DNA from: Mariniphaga sp041684965
GTDB taxonomy: Bacteria > Bacteroidota > Bacteroidia > Bacteroidales > Prolixibacteraceae
Assembly (NCBI GenBank): GCA_041684965.1
Contig: JAWLGR010000004.1
Coordinates: 62,001-126,000, forward strand
Length of the DNA stretch: 64,000 nucleotides
Direction of reading: 5' to 3'
A program made the translations under genes and the position numbers. Positions within the stretch are counted from its first letter, which is position 1, and each line of letters opens with the position of its first letter. This document shows positions 56,321 through 64,000 of the stretch, piece after piece. The notes below the pieces were generated by a model. The model was not told the origin of the DNA and did not search any database. It saw only the letters and a program-made list of their open reading frames with translations.

Positions 56321-56374
56321 AGGCAGGTTCTTTTTACGAAAAACAATTGTCGTGAAAGAACTCTGCCTTTTTTT
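56321..56374 (+). terminator. Terminator of perR-katG
   Basis: AGGCAG-G-TTCTTTTTACGA pairs with TCGTGAAAGAA-CT-CTGCCT and is followed by a run of seven or more T. It begins 47 bp past the katG stop. Confidence 0.85.
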
Positions 56375-56746
56375 AAATAAAATTTACACCAAATTAATGT
56401 GCCGTATTATACACGTGGACATAAAACAGGCAAAACCAATTTGGCAATAGCAGCAAAACTCAATTGTTTAAAAATATTTTTATTTTTTTTACATTGGCAA
56501 AATTTTTCTTGAGTCACAACAATAAGAATAAGGATATATAGCGGCAAGAAAATCATGAATGTTTTCGGATGAGTGAAATCTGTAAAAAAAACATCAACTC
56601 ATGCTTAATGTATTGGCTCTGCTTCTATAAACTTTCTTCCATTCAATAAAATAAGCCTCAGGCAATTGATTCTAAAAAGGAGATGTAATTTATAGCCCAT
56701 CTTATAAATTGAAAGTTATTATAACGAAACCTAAAAGATACTCTTT
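56375..56746. other. AT-rich intergenic region
   Basis: About 370 bp between the katG terminator and a small membrane protein gene. No gene or strong structure recognised. Confidence 0.4.
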
Positions 56747-57052
56747 ATGAAAACAAAAAGCATGTTGCAACTTCTGGTTCCATTCGCTTCCACTGTAGTA
56801 TTATTTATTTTATTTTGGATATTAAGCTTTCTGATATGGATAATTGGTTTTTTAATGTTTGAATTGTTAAATTTTGATGCCGACAGTATTGAAGAAATAA
56901 TGGAAAGTATTTATTATTTTTTTCAAGTAAATATATTTGAATTCAGGGGACCATTTAACCATGTAAACATTAATATGGTAATATTTTGGATATTAAATAC
57001 AATTGTTTTCATACTTGCTGAACTATGGGTATCTGATGAAGATTTTGATTAA
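56747..57052 (+). CDS. Small membrane protein, two to three helices
   Basis: 101 residues. Hydrophobic helices at about 8-42 (long, probably two) and 75-93, with acidic segments between (FDADSIEEIMESI) and at the end (SDEDFD). No family recognised. Start ATG with the upstream AAAGGAGATG-like sequence about 60 bp away, too far to be its RBS. It stands alone. Confidence 0.55.
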   Translation: MKTKSMLQLLVPFASTVVLFILFWILSFLIWIIGFLMFELLNFDADSIEEIMESIYYFFQVNIFEFRGPFNHVNINMVIFWILNTIVFILAELWVSDEDFD

Positions 57053-57412
57053 GCTATAGAAATGCTAACATACATTCTTCTCAAGGCGCTTCTTACATGA
57101 ATTGATGAACCACTACACCGCAGAATTTAAATACACCACCAGCGGTTCTGCCAGCCTTAACGGCCAATCTCTGGCTTTCTTCACCGGTTATTCATCCTAA
57201 ATTTTCCTTTAATCTGATTTGATCCCTCTTGGAATTTTCATTTGCTCTTTTTCTTTTTATAAATTATAATAGCCGCAATCTGAAACTTAATAAAAAATTA
57301 AAAGTATAAACTGTTGTTATTTGAGGAAAGCTATAAGTTCTTAAATATTAAGAAACGGAATATGCCGAAAATCCGAATTAAAAAAGTAGGCCAACTACAA
57401 AATTAAACAGCA
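57053..57412. other. Intergenic region with a short open frame
   Basis: About 360 bp. From ATG 57105 a 32-codon frame (MNHYTAEFKYTTSGSASLNG...GYSS) has protein-like composition and ends at 57203; it may be the tail of a lost gene. The rest is AT-rich leader before the 761-residue protein. Confidence 0.3.
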
Positions 57413-59698
57413 ATGATCATTTCGATGCAAGGTAACTGGACTGTTACCGTAAAATCAAAAAGCGCATCCTATCAGCAGCGGTTTATTGTACAGGGGGCAA
57501 TTTCCGGAAATGGTACATACACAGGAACTCCCGGCACCACTGCGGATGTAACAGGCCTCCAATGGTCCATCGCCATTCAGTTCAAAAAAGGATCAGTATG
57601 GCAAACCTCTGAGACTCAATTGAAATTTCCTCGCCAAATCGGAGGAAACTACGAATTTGAAATCTGGTCAAATGATGCCGGATCGGACTCCGATTTTAAC
57701 GATCTTATATTAACCTGTACCACTCCGGTTACCATCAACGACTTTATTATATACGGGAATGTTACGCTTTACAGCGGCACCTGTATCTTTAACCCATGCT
57801 GGAGACTTCCCTATGTTATTGAAACTTACCCGGGACTTATAAAGGCTCTGAAGAATCCATTAATATATGAATGGATTAAAAAATATTATCCGGAGCGAAT
57901 TCCTCCTTTTCCTATAGATCCAAATCCACCGGAATTTGAACCGTTTAAACCGATTGTTCTGGATTTAGCCGGTGAGGCAATGCAACCCAAAACCAGTCTT
58001 CAGTATGTGAGAAAGGCTAATGAAGATCAAAAAAAGGAATCTAGAGATGAAAAAGAACGATCTTCAAACCTGGATGTTTCCAATTTCAACCTGTTACGAA
58101 CCTCCGAATCAAGTTCGTTGTCAAAAACAACTGCACTGGCTTCCGAAAATATTAAACTTGTGAAAGGTATCAGCGGCCTGTTTACTCCTTGTATAACAGA
58201 AGCAGGTACGAATTTATCTCTTACCTTTGAGGAATACGATCGAACTGACACTGAATTAATGGGTGGCCCTTATACAGGAACAGGCCACCGCCGGATGCTT
58301 GGTGATGCTATGACCGACCAGTTCGGAAATTACATCTTCCGGTTCAGTTTCGATATGACATTCCCCGGACTTGAAGATTCAACTGATATTGCCCCGGGTG
58401 AAGATGTAAATATTGTAATGTATCCCGATATAATTGTTAAAATTGTAGATTATGCACCCTTCGAAGTGCGGTATGAAAGTGCTCCCTATTACAATGTTCC
58501 AAACCTGAAAAGAATTAACCTATGCCTGCCTGAATCTCAGATAAGGGTTACTTCTGCCTGTTTCAATGGCAATCTGATTGGCAGCCTCGGAAATGTATTT
58601 ATTGGGGGAAATCAAAATACGGCGGCTTCCACTTCCTCTACTGCTACAGAACGGCACGGCTACTCCAACTATCTTGAACCGACCGGAAAAATATCTGTCA
58701 ATAACTCACTGGCCGGGTTCAGTGTAGAATGTGCGGCCTGGCGTGGAATAATTGATATGAAAGGTTGCATGTACGATACTTCGAAAGATGCGTCTGACAA
58801 TAAGATAAAATGGTTTACCGTTAGGATCAGGCGTTCGAACACCTTTGGCTGGACTTATGTCAGTCAGAACTACAAACATCCAAAATTCTCCAAACGGCAC
58901 CTGCCCGGTTATATTGGTGATAACGTTGGTCCTTTTTATCCGAATGCCGGCGGGACGCTGAACGGAACAGTTCCTGCATATATCAATATCCAAAAGGAAA
59001 TATTTGCCGATGGAATTGATTGGGAGTATTCCAACTCTGACAGGTATATGCGTCTTAATACTGAACTATATGATATTGTTTCGGGAGAAAGAACGCCCGG
59101 TAAATTTTTTGTAAGGGTCGACGGATATGATTCTGCCGGTGCACTTGTTCCCAATTCCACGGATTTAATTGCCCTATACATTCATAACAAAGGGCTTAAA
59201 TTTCAGTTAACAGAGCCGGTAATCAGCGATCCTTCTGTTTTGGATTCTGGTTGCGGATTGTGGCGTCTAAGTGATTCTCAGCTAAAAACACCCATTTCGT
59301 TTTCATTTATAGCGAAAGATGATTATGGATTTGTAGACCATTACACATTAAAAATTACCAGGTGCCCGGAAACTGACCTGAATCTAACTTCAAACATTGA
59401 ATCAACTTTTACTGTAAGTGGTGAACACATCTTTCCCGGAGGTAGCAATCCTCTTAATGTTCATCATGCATGTCCGGGGTATACGGGGACGTTGAATGAT
59501 TACTCTACTTCCGATCCGGTTGATGTTGTAATTGAGCCACCAATTACAGGAGATGGGTGGGTCAAATCAGGAGAATACTTCACGCGGTATGTATTTGATT
59601 TACGTGCCAGGCAAAGAGTAACCAATGGTTATAACACCGGGCTTTCAAACTGGTATCACAATTGGGCACTGATCATGATGGAACGGCTTACTCCATGA
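57413..59698 (+). CDS. Large unrecognised protein, beta-rich, first of a coupled set
   Basis: 761 residues without signal peptide or membrane helix. The N-terminal part (about 1-105) is a beta domain ending in SNDAGSDSDFNDLILTC, an acidic D-x-D-x-N-D loop that may bind Ca2+. A Pro/Lys/Glu-rich linker (about 165-225) follows. The large rest (about 230-761) has many beta strands and Cys residues, and segments with FGNYIFRFSFDM and PGEDVNIVMYPDI that look like carboxypeptidase-regulatory or Ig-like folds. Its stop overlaps the next start by 4 bp (ATGA). I do not recognise the family. The lack of a signal suggests a cytosolic particle part or an export route other than Sec (inference). Confidence 0.6.
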   Translation: MIISMQGNWTVTVKSKSASYQQRFIVQGAISGNGTYTGTPGTTADVTGLQWSIAIQFKKGSVWQTSETQLKFPRQIGGNYEFEIWSNDAGSDSDFNDLILTCTTPVTINDFIIYGNVTLYSGTCIFNPCWRLPYVIETYPGLIKALKNPLIYEWIKKYYPERIPPFPIDPNPPEFEPFKPIVLDLAGEAMQPKTSLQYVRKANEDQKKESRDEKERSSNLDVSNFNLLRTSESSSLSKTTALASENIKLVKGISGLFTPCITEAGTNLSLTFEEYDRTDTELMGGPYTGTGHRRMLGDAMTDQFGNYIFRFSFDMTFPGLEDSTDIAPGEDVNIVMYPDIIVKIVDYAPFEVRYESAPYYNVPNLKRINLCLPESQIRVTSACFNGNLIGSLGNVFIGGNQNTAASTSSTATERHGYSNYLEPTGKISVNNSLAGFSVECAAWRGIIDMKGCMYDTSKDASDNKIKWFTVRIRRSNTFGWTYVSQNYKHPKFSKRHLPGYIGDNVGPFYPNAGGTLNGTVPAYINIQKEIFADGIDWEYSNSDRYMRLNTELYDIVSGERTPGKFFVRVDGYDSAGALVPNSTDLIALYIHNKGLKFQLTEPVISDPSVLDSGCGLWRLSDSQLKTPISFSFIAKDDYGFVDHYTLKITRCPETDLNLTSNIESTFTVSGEHIFPGGSNPLNVHHACPGYTGTLNDYSTSDPVDVVIEPPITGDGWVKSGEYFTRYVFDLRARQRVTNGYNTGLSNWYHNWALIMMERLTP

Positions 59699-59982
59699 CA
59701 GTTAATTTGTTATCAGGTTTTATAATCTGCGCACTTGCCGTATGGCGTATTACTCATTTGCTTTCACAGGAAGACGGGCCTTTTGGTATTGTGTTCAAAT
59801 TCAGAAAGCTATTCGGGCAGGGTTTCTTCGGAAACCTGCTCGACTGCTTTTATTGCCTCAGTTTATGGATTGCAATTCCGTTTGCTTTTTTCCTGGGAGA
59901 GGATTGGCTGGGTGGAATTATCATCTGGTTCGCACTCTCAGGGGCTGCCTGCCTGCTTTTTAATATTACAAATAAACAGTAA
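59695..59982 (+). CDS. DUF1360 membrane protein
   Basis: 95 residues from ATG 59695, overlapping the previous stop. The start FIICALAVWRITHLLSQEDGPFGIVFKFR and the middle NLLDCFYCLSLWIAIPFAFFLG match DUF1360, including the CxxC between two hydrophobic helices. Function unknown; in Bacteroidota and other bacteria these often accompany structural genes. Translationally coupled to the 761-residue protein and 11 bp before the next gene. Confidence 0.8.
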   Translation: MTVNLLSGFIICALAVWRITHLLSQEDGPFGIVFKFRKLFGQGFFGNLLDCFYCLSLWIAIPFAFFLGEDWLGGIIIWFALSGAACLLFNITNKQ

Positions 59983-59993
59983 AGTTCGCATAA

Positions 59994-60266
59994 ATGTCTT
60001 GCTGCGGAAAAAAAAGGGAAGAATGGTTGCACGGGAAAAAACAGGCAAACTTCTCAAATGAAAAAACCACCGTGTCCGAAGCATTAGTGAAAACCAGTTT
60101 CGACAGCCTGTTTGAATTTACCGGAACCCAATCATTCAGGATAGAAGGAAGCATAACCGGAAGAATTTACCATTTCAGGTTTCATGGTCATAGGTTGAAA
60201 GTTCATGGCAACGATTCATGGGCATTAATGGCTGAAAGGGAACTGAAATATTTAGGCAAAGCATAA
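59994..60266 (+). CDS. Small CCGKK-start protein
   Basis: 90 residues starting MSCCGKKREEWLHGKK. The second half (FEFTGTQSFRIEGSITGRIYHFRFHGHRLKVHGNDSWALMAERELKYL) is a small beta domain that I recall as a recurring pattern (FeyTG...l.v.G..TGr.Y.F...g..l.V...D...L.....L) in short Cys-Cys proteins. The paired Cys near the N-terminus could bind metal. Third gene of the coupled set; function unknown. Confidence 0.7.
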   Translation: MSCCGKKREEWLHGKKQANFSNEKTTVSEALVKTSFDSLFEFTGTQSFRIEGSITGRIYHFRFHGHRLKVHGNDSWALMAERELKYLGKA

Positions 60267-60392
60267 ATTTTCCAACAATTGCCATCCACAGCAACAACTT
60301 AGGAAATTTTTTCCTTCATTTTTCACAGATTTTGAATAAGCTAAATATTTCCCTTAAACCATTCCTATTATTCATATGTTAATTTAAATTTT

Positions 60393-60968
60393 ATGGCAAC
60401 ACTCATCAACAAACAATTATTGCCGGAGCAGCGGGAAGCACTCCTAAACACATTAAGATCCCGGTTTAAAAAGTTCTCTCACCGTCATAAAGCTATTGAA
60501 TGGTCAGAGGTGCAGGCCAGGCTGGAGGATGAAGCTTCTGTTGAAAAGCTATTATCGCTTCAGGTAATGGAAGAAACCGGTGGCGAACCCGATGTGACTG
60601 GCTTTATCGAAGAAACAGGAGAAATCCTGTTCTGTGATTGTTCTGTTGAAAGCCCTAAAGGCCGCAGAAGCCTGTGCTACGACGACGAGGCCCTGGAAGC
60701 GCGGAAGGAGCATAAACCGAAAGGGAGTGCTGTGGGTAAGGCTGCCGCAATGGGTATTGAATTGCTAACCGAAGAGCAATACCGGGAATTGCAGCAACTT
60801 TTTCCCTTCGATATGAAGACCTCGAGCTGGGTAAAAACACCTGATGAAATTCGAAAACATGGTGGCGCCATTTTTTGCGACAGACGTTACAATCATGTTT
60901 TTACTTACCACAACGGTGCAGAATCGTACTATGCAGCACGTGGTTTCCGAGGTATGCTACGAATTTGA
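60393..60968 (+). CDS. DUF4256 family protein
   Basis: 191 residues, cytoplasmic. It matches DUF4256 across its length: QREALLNTLRSRFKKFSHRHK, EWSEVQARLE, MEETGGEPDV, FCDCSVESPKGRRSLCYD, EEQYRELQQLFPFDMKTSSWVKTP, GGAIFCDRRYNHVFTYHNGAESYYAARGFRG. The function of the family is not known. It stands 126 bp after the CCGKK gene and is probably independent. A small inverted repeat (GGTTGG/CCAACC, 60979-60992) follows. Confidence 0.88.
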   Translation: MATLINKQLLPEQREALLNTLRSRFKKFSHRHKAIEWSEVQARLEDEASVEKLLSLQVMEETGGEPDVTGFIEETGEILFCDCSVESPKGRRSLCYDDEALEARKEHKPKGSAVGKAAAMGIELLTEEQYRELQQLFPFDMKTSSWVKTPDEIRKHGGAIFCDRRYNHVFTYHNGAESYYAARGFRGMLRI

Positions 60969-61099
60969 TTAGTCATTAGGTTGGTCCCAACCATAATTCA
61001 TATATGGAAGCAGTTTAATTCAAATTAATTCCGTACAAATGGAATTAAAAACCATTCAGGGAACAATGAGAAGGACAGCAGCCCGTATAAGTGTTTTAA

Positions 61100-62416
61100 T
61101 TACTGCAGGAATTTGGAATAGGTAATAACCAGTTTTATTCCGGTTTCACTGTTGCTGCCTTTCAGAACCACCCGATTGGCCTCACTGTTTTTGCGGGCAG
61201 TTGTTAAAAAGAAGCCGTTATTTTGTATTTGGTTATCAATTATCTGCTGCACATGTTGAGTAACATTAAACCGGTATGTATAATTGCTGGTATTTAAAAA
61301 CCCACCATAAAATCCAGAGCTAAACCAGAAATCAGCCGGTAAATTTTCCTCCCCTTTATCATTTATATATGTAAACAGGAGCTGTATTGGTGGCGGATAT
61401 TTATCGACTTCAGACAGCAATGTATCTACCTGGAAAATAAGTTCAGCCTTATTGATTGCAACATTTGCCGAATCCTGCCATGTAGATAATCCCTCAATGT
61501 AAATTTTCGATTTTAAGCCACCGGTAGCCTGAACGTAAATCAAAGAATCCTCCCCTGCATCAACATTCAGGTTTGCTTCAAATGCTGTCCCTGAATAATC
61601 GTGCTCAATTGAATTAACGCGTGCACTGAACGGGCTAACTAAATAAGGATACCATAGGGTAGTATCAGCACCTCCGACTTCATCATTTTTATAATATACC
61701 ACCAAGGCTGAACCCTGCCATTCATTATTGTATGCCGCTTCAAGAGTTAAAATATTTCCACCGGGAGAAGTTTGTTGCTCTGATTCGACAACCAGTCCAT
61801 AGAAATACTGCAGGAAAGCATCGTTGTTGGCCATTTGTGATTCAGAGGCATTTAAAAGTTTCTCTCCCAGTGAAGCATCAAGAGGTATGGAAATTAGCTG
61901 ATAAAGAGTATCAAGCGATGCCGAATCACGTTGTACAGTGGGTGTATATGTTCGTTCTCCAAGGAGAAAATCTGATGCCATTGCTGTGAGGTTCACGTCC
62001 TGATTATACGACTGATCCACATCCAACGGAGCGTCCAGCTCGTAAACCTTAAAGGTTTGTGGTGTAATGGTATCACCATAAAAAAGCCGGTAACCTAAAA
62101 AAAGCTTAACCGAATCAGCTACCGGATTATTCCCGAAATCGGGTAATTCCATCAATCTGAACTGTGTTGCAAAGTTTATGGTAGTCAACCCAAATATCGG
62201 ATCATAAAAGCTCCCGAGAAGACTTTTAGCCGCCTCATCTGTTCCTATGGGTCCATCGGTATAGGTATAAGCAGTTAGGTTGTCTTTTTCTACAATATTC
62301 CTTACTTCAATTAAATCGGTCGATGGCAGCAGTTCCATTCCAAGGTTACTGGATTCGTTACAGGAAGCTAACAGGACCAGCACAAAAATAACGGGGGCAA
62401 AAAGATGTTTCAACAT
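61100..62416 (-). CDS. DUF4270 domain lipoprotein
   Basis: 438 residues. Lipobox LLASC lipidates C19. The body matches DUF4270 (GMELLPSTDLIEV, then the beta-rich domain with LLGSFYDPIFGLTTINFATQFRL near 65-90, and the C-terminal FNVTQHVQQIIDNQIQNNGFFL and VVLKGSNSETGIKLVITYSKF). The family occurs widely in Bacteroidota, often next to a starch-synthase-like gene and panC as here. Role unknown; anchored in the envelope. It is downstream of the starch-synthase-like gene (146 bp gap). Confidence 0.88.
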   Translation of the reverse strand: MLKHLFAPVIFVLVLLASCNESSNLGMELLPSTDLIEVRNIVEKDNLTAYTYTDGPIGTDEAAKSLLGSFYDPIFGLTTINFATQFRLMELPDFGNNPVADSVKLFLGYRLFYGDTITPQTFKVYELDAPLDVDQSYNQDVNLTAMASDFLLGERTYTPTVQRDSASLDTLYQLISIPLDASLGEKLLNASESQMANNDAFLQYFYGLVVESEQQTSPGGNILTLEAAYNNEWQGSALVVYYKNDEVGGADTTLWYPYLVSPFSARVNSIEHDYSGTAFEANLNVDAGEDSLIYVQATGGLKSKIYIEGLSTWQDSANVAINKAELIFQVDTLLSEVDKYPPPIQLLFTYINDKGEENLPADFWFSSGFYGGFLNTSNYTYRFNVTQHVQQIIDNQIQNNGFFLTTARKNSEANRVVLKGSNSETGIKLVITYSKFLQ

Positions 62417-62561
62417 ATTTCCTGTTTCAATGAATACTTGTTTTTAATATATCTTCCCTTCGTTGACGGGAAATCAGACAAACGTATAAAAATTCAACGA
62501 GGGAGGAGATTTCCCGAATAGAAATTTAATCTTTTTACAAAAAAAAATGATCTTTTAACAA

Positions 62562-63365
62562 CTACCATACTTTCTCATAAAATTGATCGTAATTATCGAT
62601 GTAGTTATCTTTCGACTGGTGTTCAAGGAATGGTTTGTTTTGTGACTTTATATACTTCAGGAGTTCAGGGTTGATCTTTTCAGATCCCTGTATGAAGGCA
62701 TCTGAGTAATCGATAGCCAGTTTACTGTAATTCACAAAATCAGGGTTTTCCAGATGGGTGACATCTTCAGGGGCCATTCCTTCAAAAAGTACCTTATTTT
62801 TTAATTCAGGGTTCAGTGGTTTTTTAAACTCATCGTTATAGATGGAATAGATTACTTTCGATTGAGTAAAGAGCGGGTTGTTGTAATAATATTTTTTAAT
62901 GAACAACGGAACCAACCCGGTTAGCCAACCATGGCAATGAATCAAATCGGGTGCCCAGCGTAATTTAATAACTGTTTCAAGCACCCCACGTGCAAAAAAC
63001 AAAGCACGTTCATCGTTATCTGCAAATTCTTCCCCCTTTGAATTGGCTGCCACCTGCTTTCTGTGAAAATAATCTTCATTATCGATAAAATAGACCTGCA
63101 TCCGTGCAGCCTGTATGGAGGCAACTTTAATAATGAGCGGATGGTCGGTATCATCTATTACAAGGTTCATTCCCGAGAGACGAATTACTTCATGCAACTG
63201 GTTTCTGCGTTCATTCACACATCCATACCTGGGCATAAATGTCCGTATTTCTCTTCCCTTTTCCTGAACACCTTGTGGCAGGTACCGGGCTATTTCCGAC
63301 ATCTCACTTTCTGGTAAGTAAGGAGTAATTTCCTGAGCTATATAAAGGATCTTTTTCTTTTCCAT
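62562..63365 (-). CDS. Glycogen/starch synthase N-terminal-domain protein
   Basis: 267 residues from ATG 63365. It matches only the starch-synthase N-terminal (GT5) domain: KILYIAQEITPYLPESEMSEIARYLPQGV (start of the fold; the family KxGGLgDV is changed to ESEMSEI), ARMQVYFIDNEDYFHRK, and PDLIHCHGWLTGLVPLFIKKYY. The C-terminal ADP-glucose-binding half is missing, so it is about half the length of GlgA and lacks the family KxGG lysine. It may be a regulator or a remade enzyme rather than a glycogen synthase. A complete promoter precedes it. Confidence 0.8.
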   Translation of the reverse strand: MEKKKILYIAQEITPYLPESEMSEIARYLPQGVQEKGREIRTFMPRYGCVNERRNQLHEVIRLSGMNLVIDDTDHPLIIKVASIQAARMQVYFIDNEDYFHRKQVAANSKGEEFADNDERALFFARGVLETVIKLRWAPDLIHCHGWLTGLVPLFIKKYYYNNPLFTQSKVIYSIYNDEFKKPLNPELKNKVLFEGMAPEDVTHLENPDFVNYSKLAIDYSDAFIQGSEKINPELLKYIKSQNKPFLEHQSKDNYIDNYDQFYEKVW

Positions 63366-63395
63366 TGACCTGTAAGCGCGGTTTATAACAGTATG

Positions 63396-63426
63396 CAAAG
63401 GTAAGAAAAATATCGTGAATATTCAA
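63396..63426 (-). promoter_or_regulatory. Promoter of the starch-synthase-like gene
   Basis: On the minus strand TTG (63424-63426), 20 bp, then TACCTTTG (63396-63403): a full Bacteroidota promoter 30 bp upstream of the start at 63365. Confidence 0.75.
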
Positions 63427-63500
63427 TGTTAGGCAATTCCGTCCTGCCTAACCTGTTATGTTAAGAATTTAATGAGTCAAAAATAAAAAGATAATTTGCT

Positions 63501-63508
63501 TACTTTTG
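63501..63508 (+). promoter_or_regulatory. -7 box of panC
   Basis: TACTTTTG fits TAnnTTTG and ends 18 bp before the panC start; no TTG at the -33 spacing. Confidence 0.5.
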
Positions 63509-63526
63509 CACAGTCAAAATATATAA

Positions 63527-64000
63527 ATGATACTTGTAAAAACAAACCAGGAACTTCGGAAACATTTGCAGTCACACGAAAAAGTCGGCCGGATTGGTTT
63601 CGTTCCGACTATGGGAGCATTGCATGAAGGGCACCTGGCTCTGGTAAGAAGAGCTATTGCGGAGAACCCCGTGGTAGTGGTTAGTATATTTGTGAATCCA
63701 ACACAGTTTAATGATCCGGATGACCTGAAACGTTACCCCCGGATTCTGGATGATGACTTGAAACTGCTCAAAAGTACCGGATGTCAAATTGTATTTGCGC
63801 CTCAACCTGAAGAAATTTATCCCGAACCGGATACTAGAAAGTTTGACTTTGGCTTACTGGAACATGCAATGGAAGGGAAACATCGTCCCGGTCATTTTAA
63901 TGGAGTAGCACAGGTGGTAAGCAAACTTTTTGACCTGGTTAAACCGCAGAGAGCTTACTTTGGTCTGAAAGACTTTCAGCAGCTGGCAATTATCAGGAGA
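63527..64000 (+). CDS. panC: Pantoate--beta-alanine ligase, C-terminus outside window
   Basis: 158 codons from ATG 63527, running off the right edge (family about 280). Class I nucleotidyl-transferase fold with VPTMGALHEGHLALVRRA (the HIGH-like motif), VVVSIFVNPTQFN, YPEPDTRKF, EGKHRPGHFNGVAQVVSKLFDLVKP and FGLKDFQQLAIIRR. It joins pantoate and beta-alanine with ATP to make pantothenate for coenzyme A. Divergent from the starch-synthase-like gene. A panD gene may follow outside the window. Confidence 0.97.
   Translation, partial: MILVKTNQELRKHLQSHEKVGRIGFVPTMGALHEGHLALVRRAIAENPVVVVSIFVNPTQFNDPDDLKRYPRILDDDLKLLKSTGCQIVFAPQPEEIYPEPDTRKFDFGLLEHAMEGKHRPGHFNGVAQVVSKLFDLVKPQRAYFGLKDFQQLAIIRR

Noticed and set aside
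60979..60992. GGTTGG-TC-CCAACC inverted repeat after the DUF4256 gene as terminator
   Set aside because: Loop too short and no T run follows.

Overview
The window looks like chromosomal DNA of a free-living member of the Bacteroidota, probably a Marinilabiliales/Prolixibacteraceae-type marine or sediment bacterium (inference). The evidence is a C-terminal type IX secretion sorting domain, a DUF4270 lipoprotein, SprB and FISUMP modules, many Bacteroidota-style lipoproteins, weak Shine-Dalgarno sites, and promoters of the TTG-N20-TAnnTTTG kind (clear before sdhC and the starch-synthase-like gene). No rRNA, tRNA, CRISPR array, integrase or intact IS element was recognised.

Layout. 1-7 kb: small metabolic enzymes (VOC protein, DHFR-like reductase, SRPBCC protein), a SoxB/5'-nucleotidase-like phosphoesterase, a PLP decarboxylase, and a TreT-like glycosyltransferase split by a one-base change in a run of nine T. 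7.4-12.3 kb: a secreted M14 peptidase, the remains of a Dam methylase with five in-frame stops, and serS. 12.7-18.4 kb: a low-complexity secreted protein and the sdhCAB operon. 18.5-21.5 kb: an iteron-like repeat array, then a two-gene module of a CHAT protease with TPRs and a protein that resembles bacterial gasdermins. 21.7-28.2 kb: comM, then a nitric-oxide module (DUF1858/DUF2249 protein, DUF438-hemerythrin-PAS protein, quinol NO reductase, divergent NsrR-like regulator). 28.3-31.1 kb: surface proteins. 31.3-42.8 kb: ruvC, an M55 peptidase, a two-domain alpha/beta hydrolase, an M23-PKD protein, a 1312-residue lyase-like/propeller protein and a sulfatase.

43.9-50.7 kb: a tightly packed six-gene operon with a PqqD-like protein, an ATP-grasp ligase, a fold-III PLP decarboxylase, a urea-transporter/M23 fusion, a YaiO-like outer-membrane barrel and a TPR protein. 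It reads as a pathway that makes a modified amino-acid or peptide product linked to the envelope. 50.9-56.3 kb: a T9SS cargo protein, mntP-dusB, and a perR-katG peroxide operon with a Per/Fur-like box. 56.7-61 kb: an unrecognised 761-residue protein coupled to a DUF1360 protein and a CCGKK protein, then a DUF4256 protein. 61.1-64 kb: DUF4270 lipoprotein, starch-synthase-like protein and the start of panC, an arrangement I recall from other Bacteroidota.

The two parts most worth follow-up are the gasdermin/CHAT pair (19.1-21.4 kb), a probable abortive-infection module whose gasdermin has no cysteine, and the PqqD/ATP-grasp/decarboxylase/UT-M23/YaiO/TPR operon (43.9-50.7 kb), for which I know no described function.
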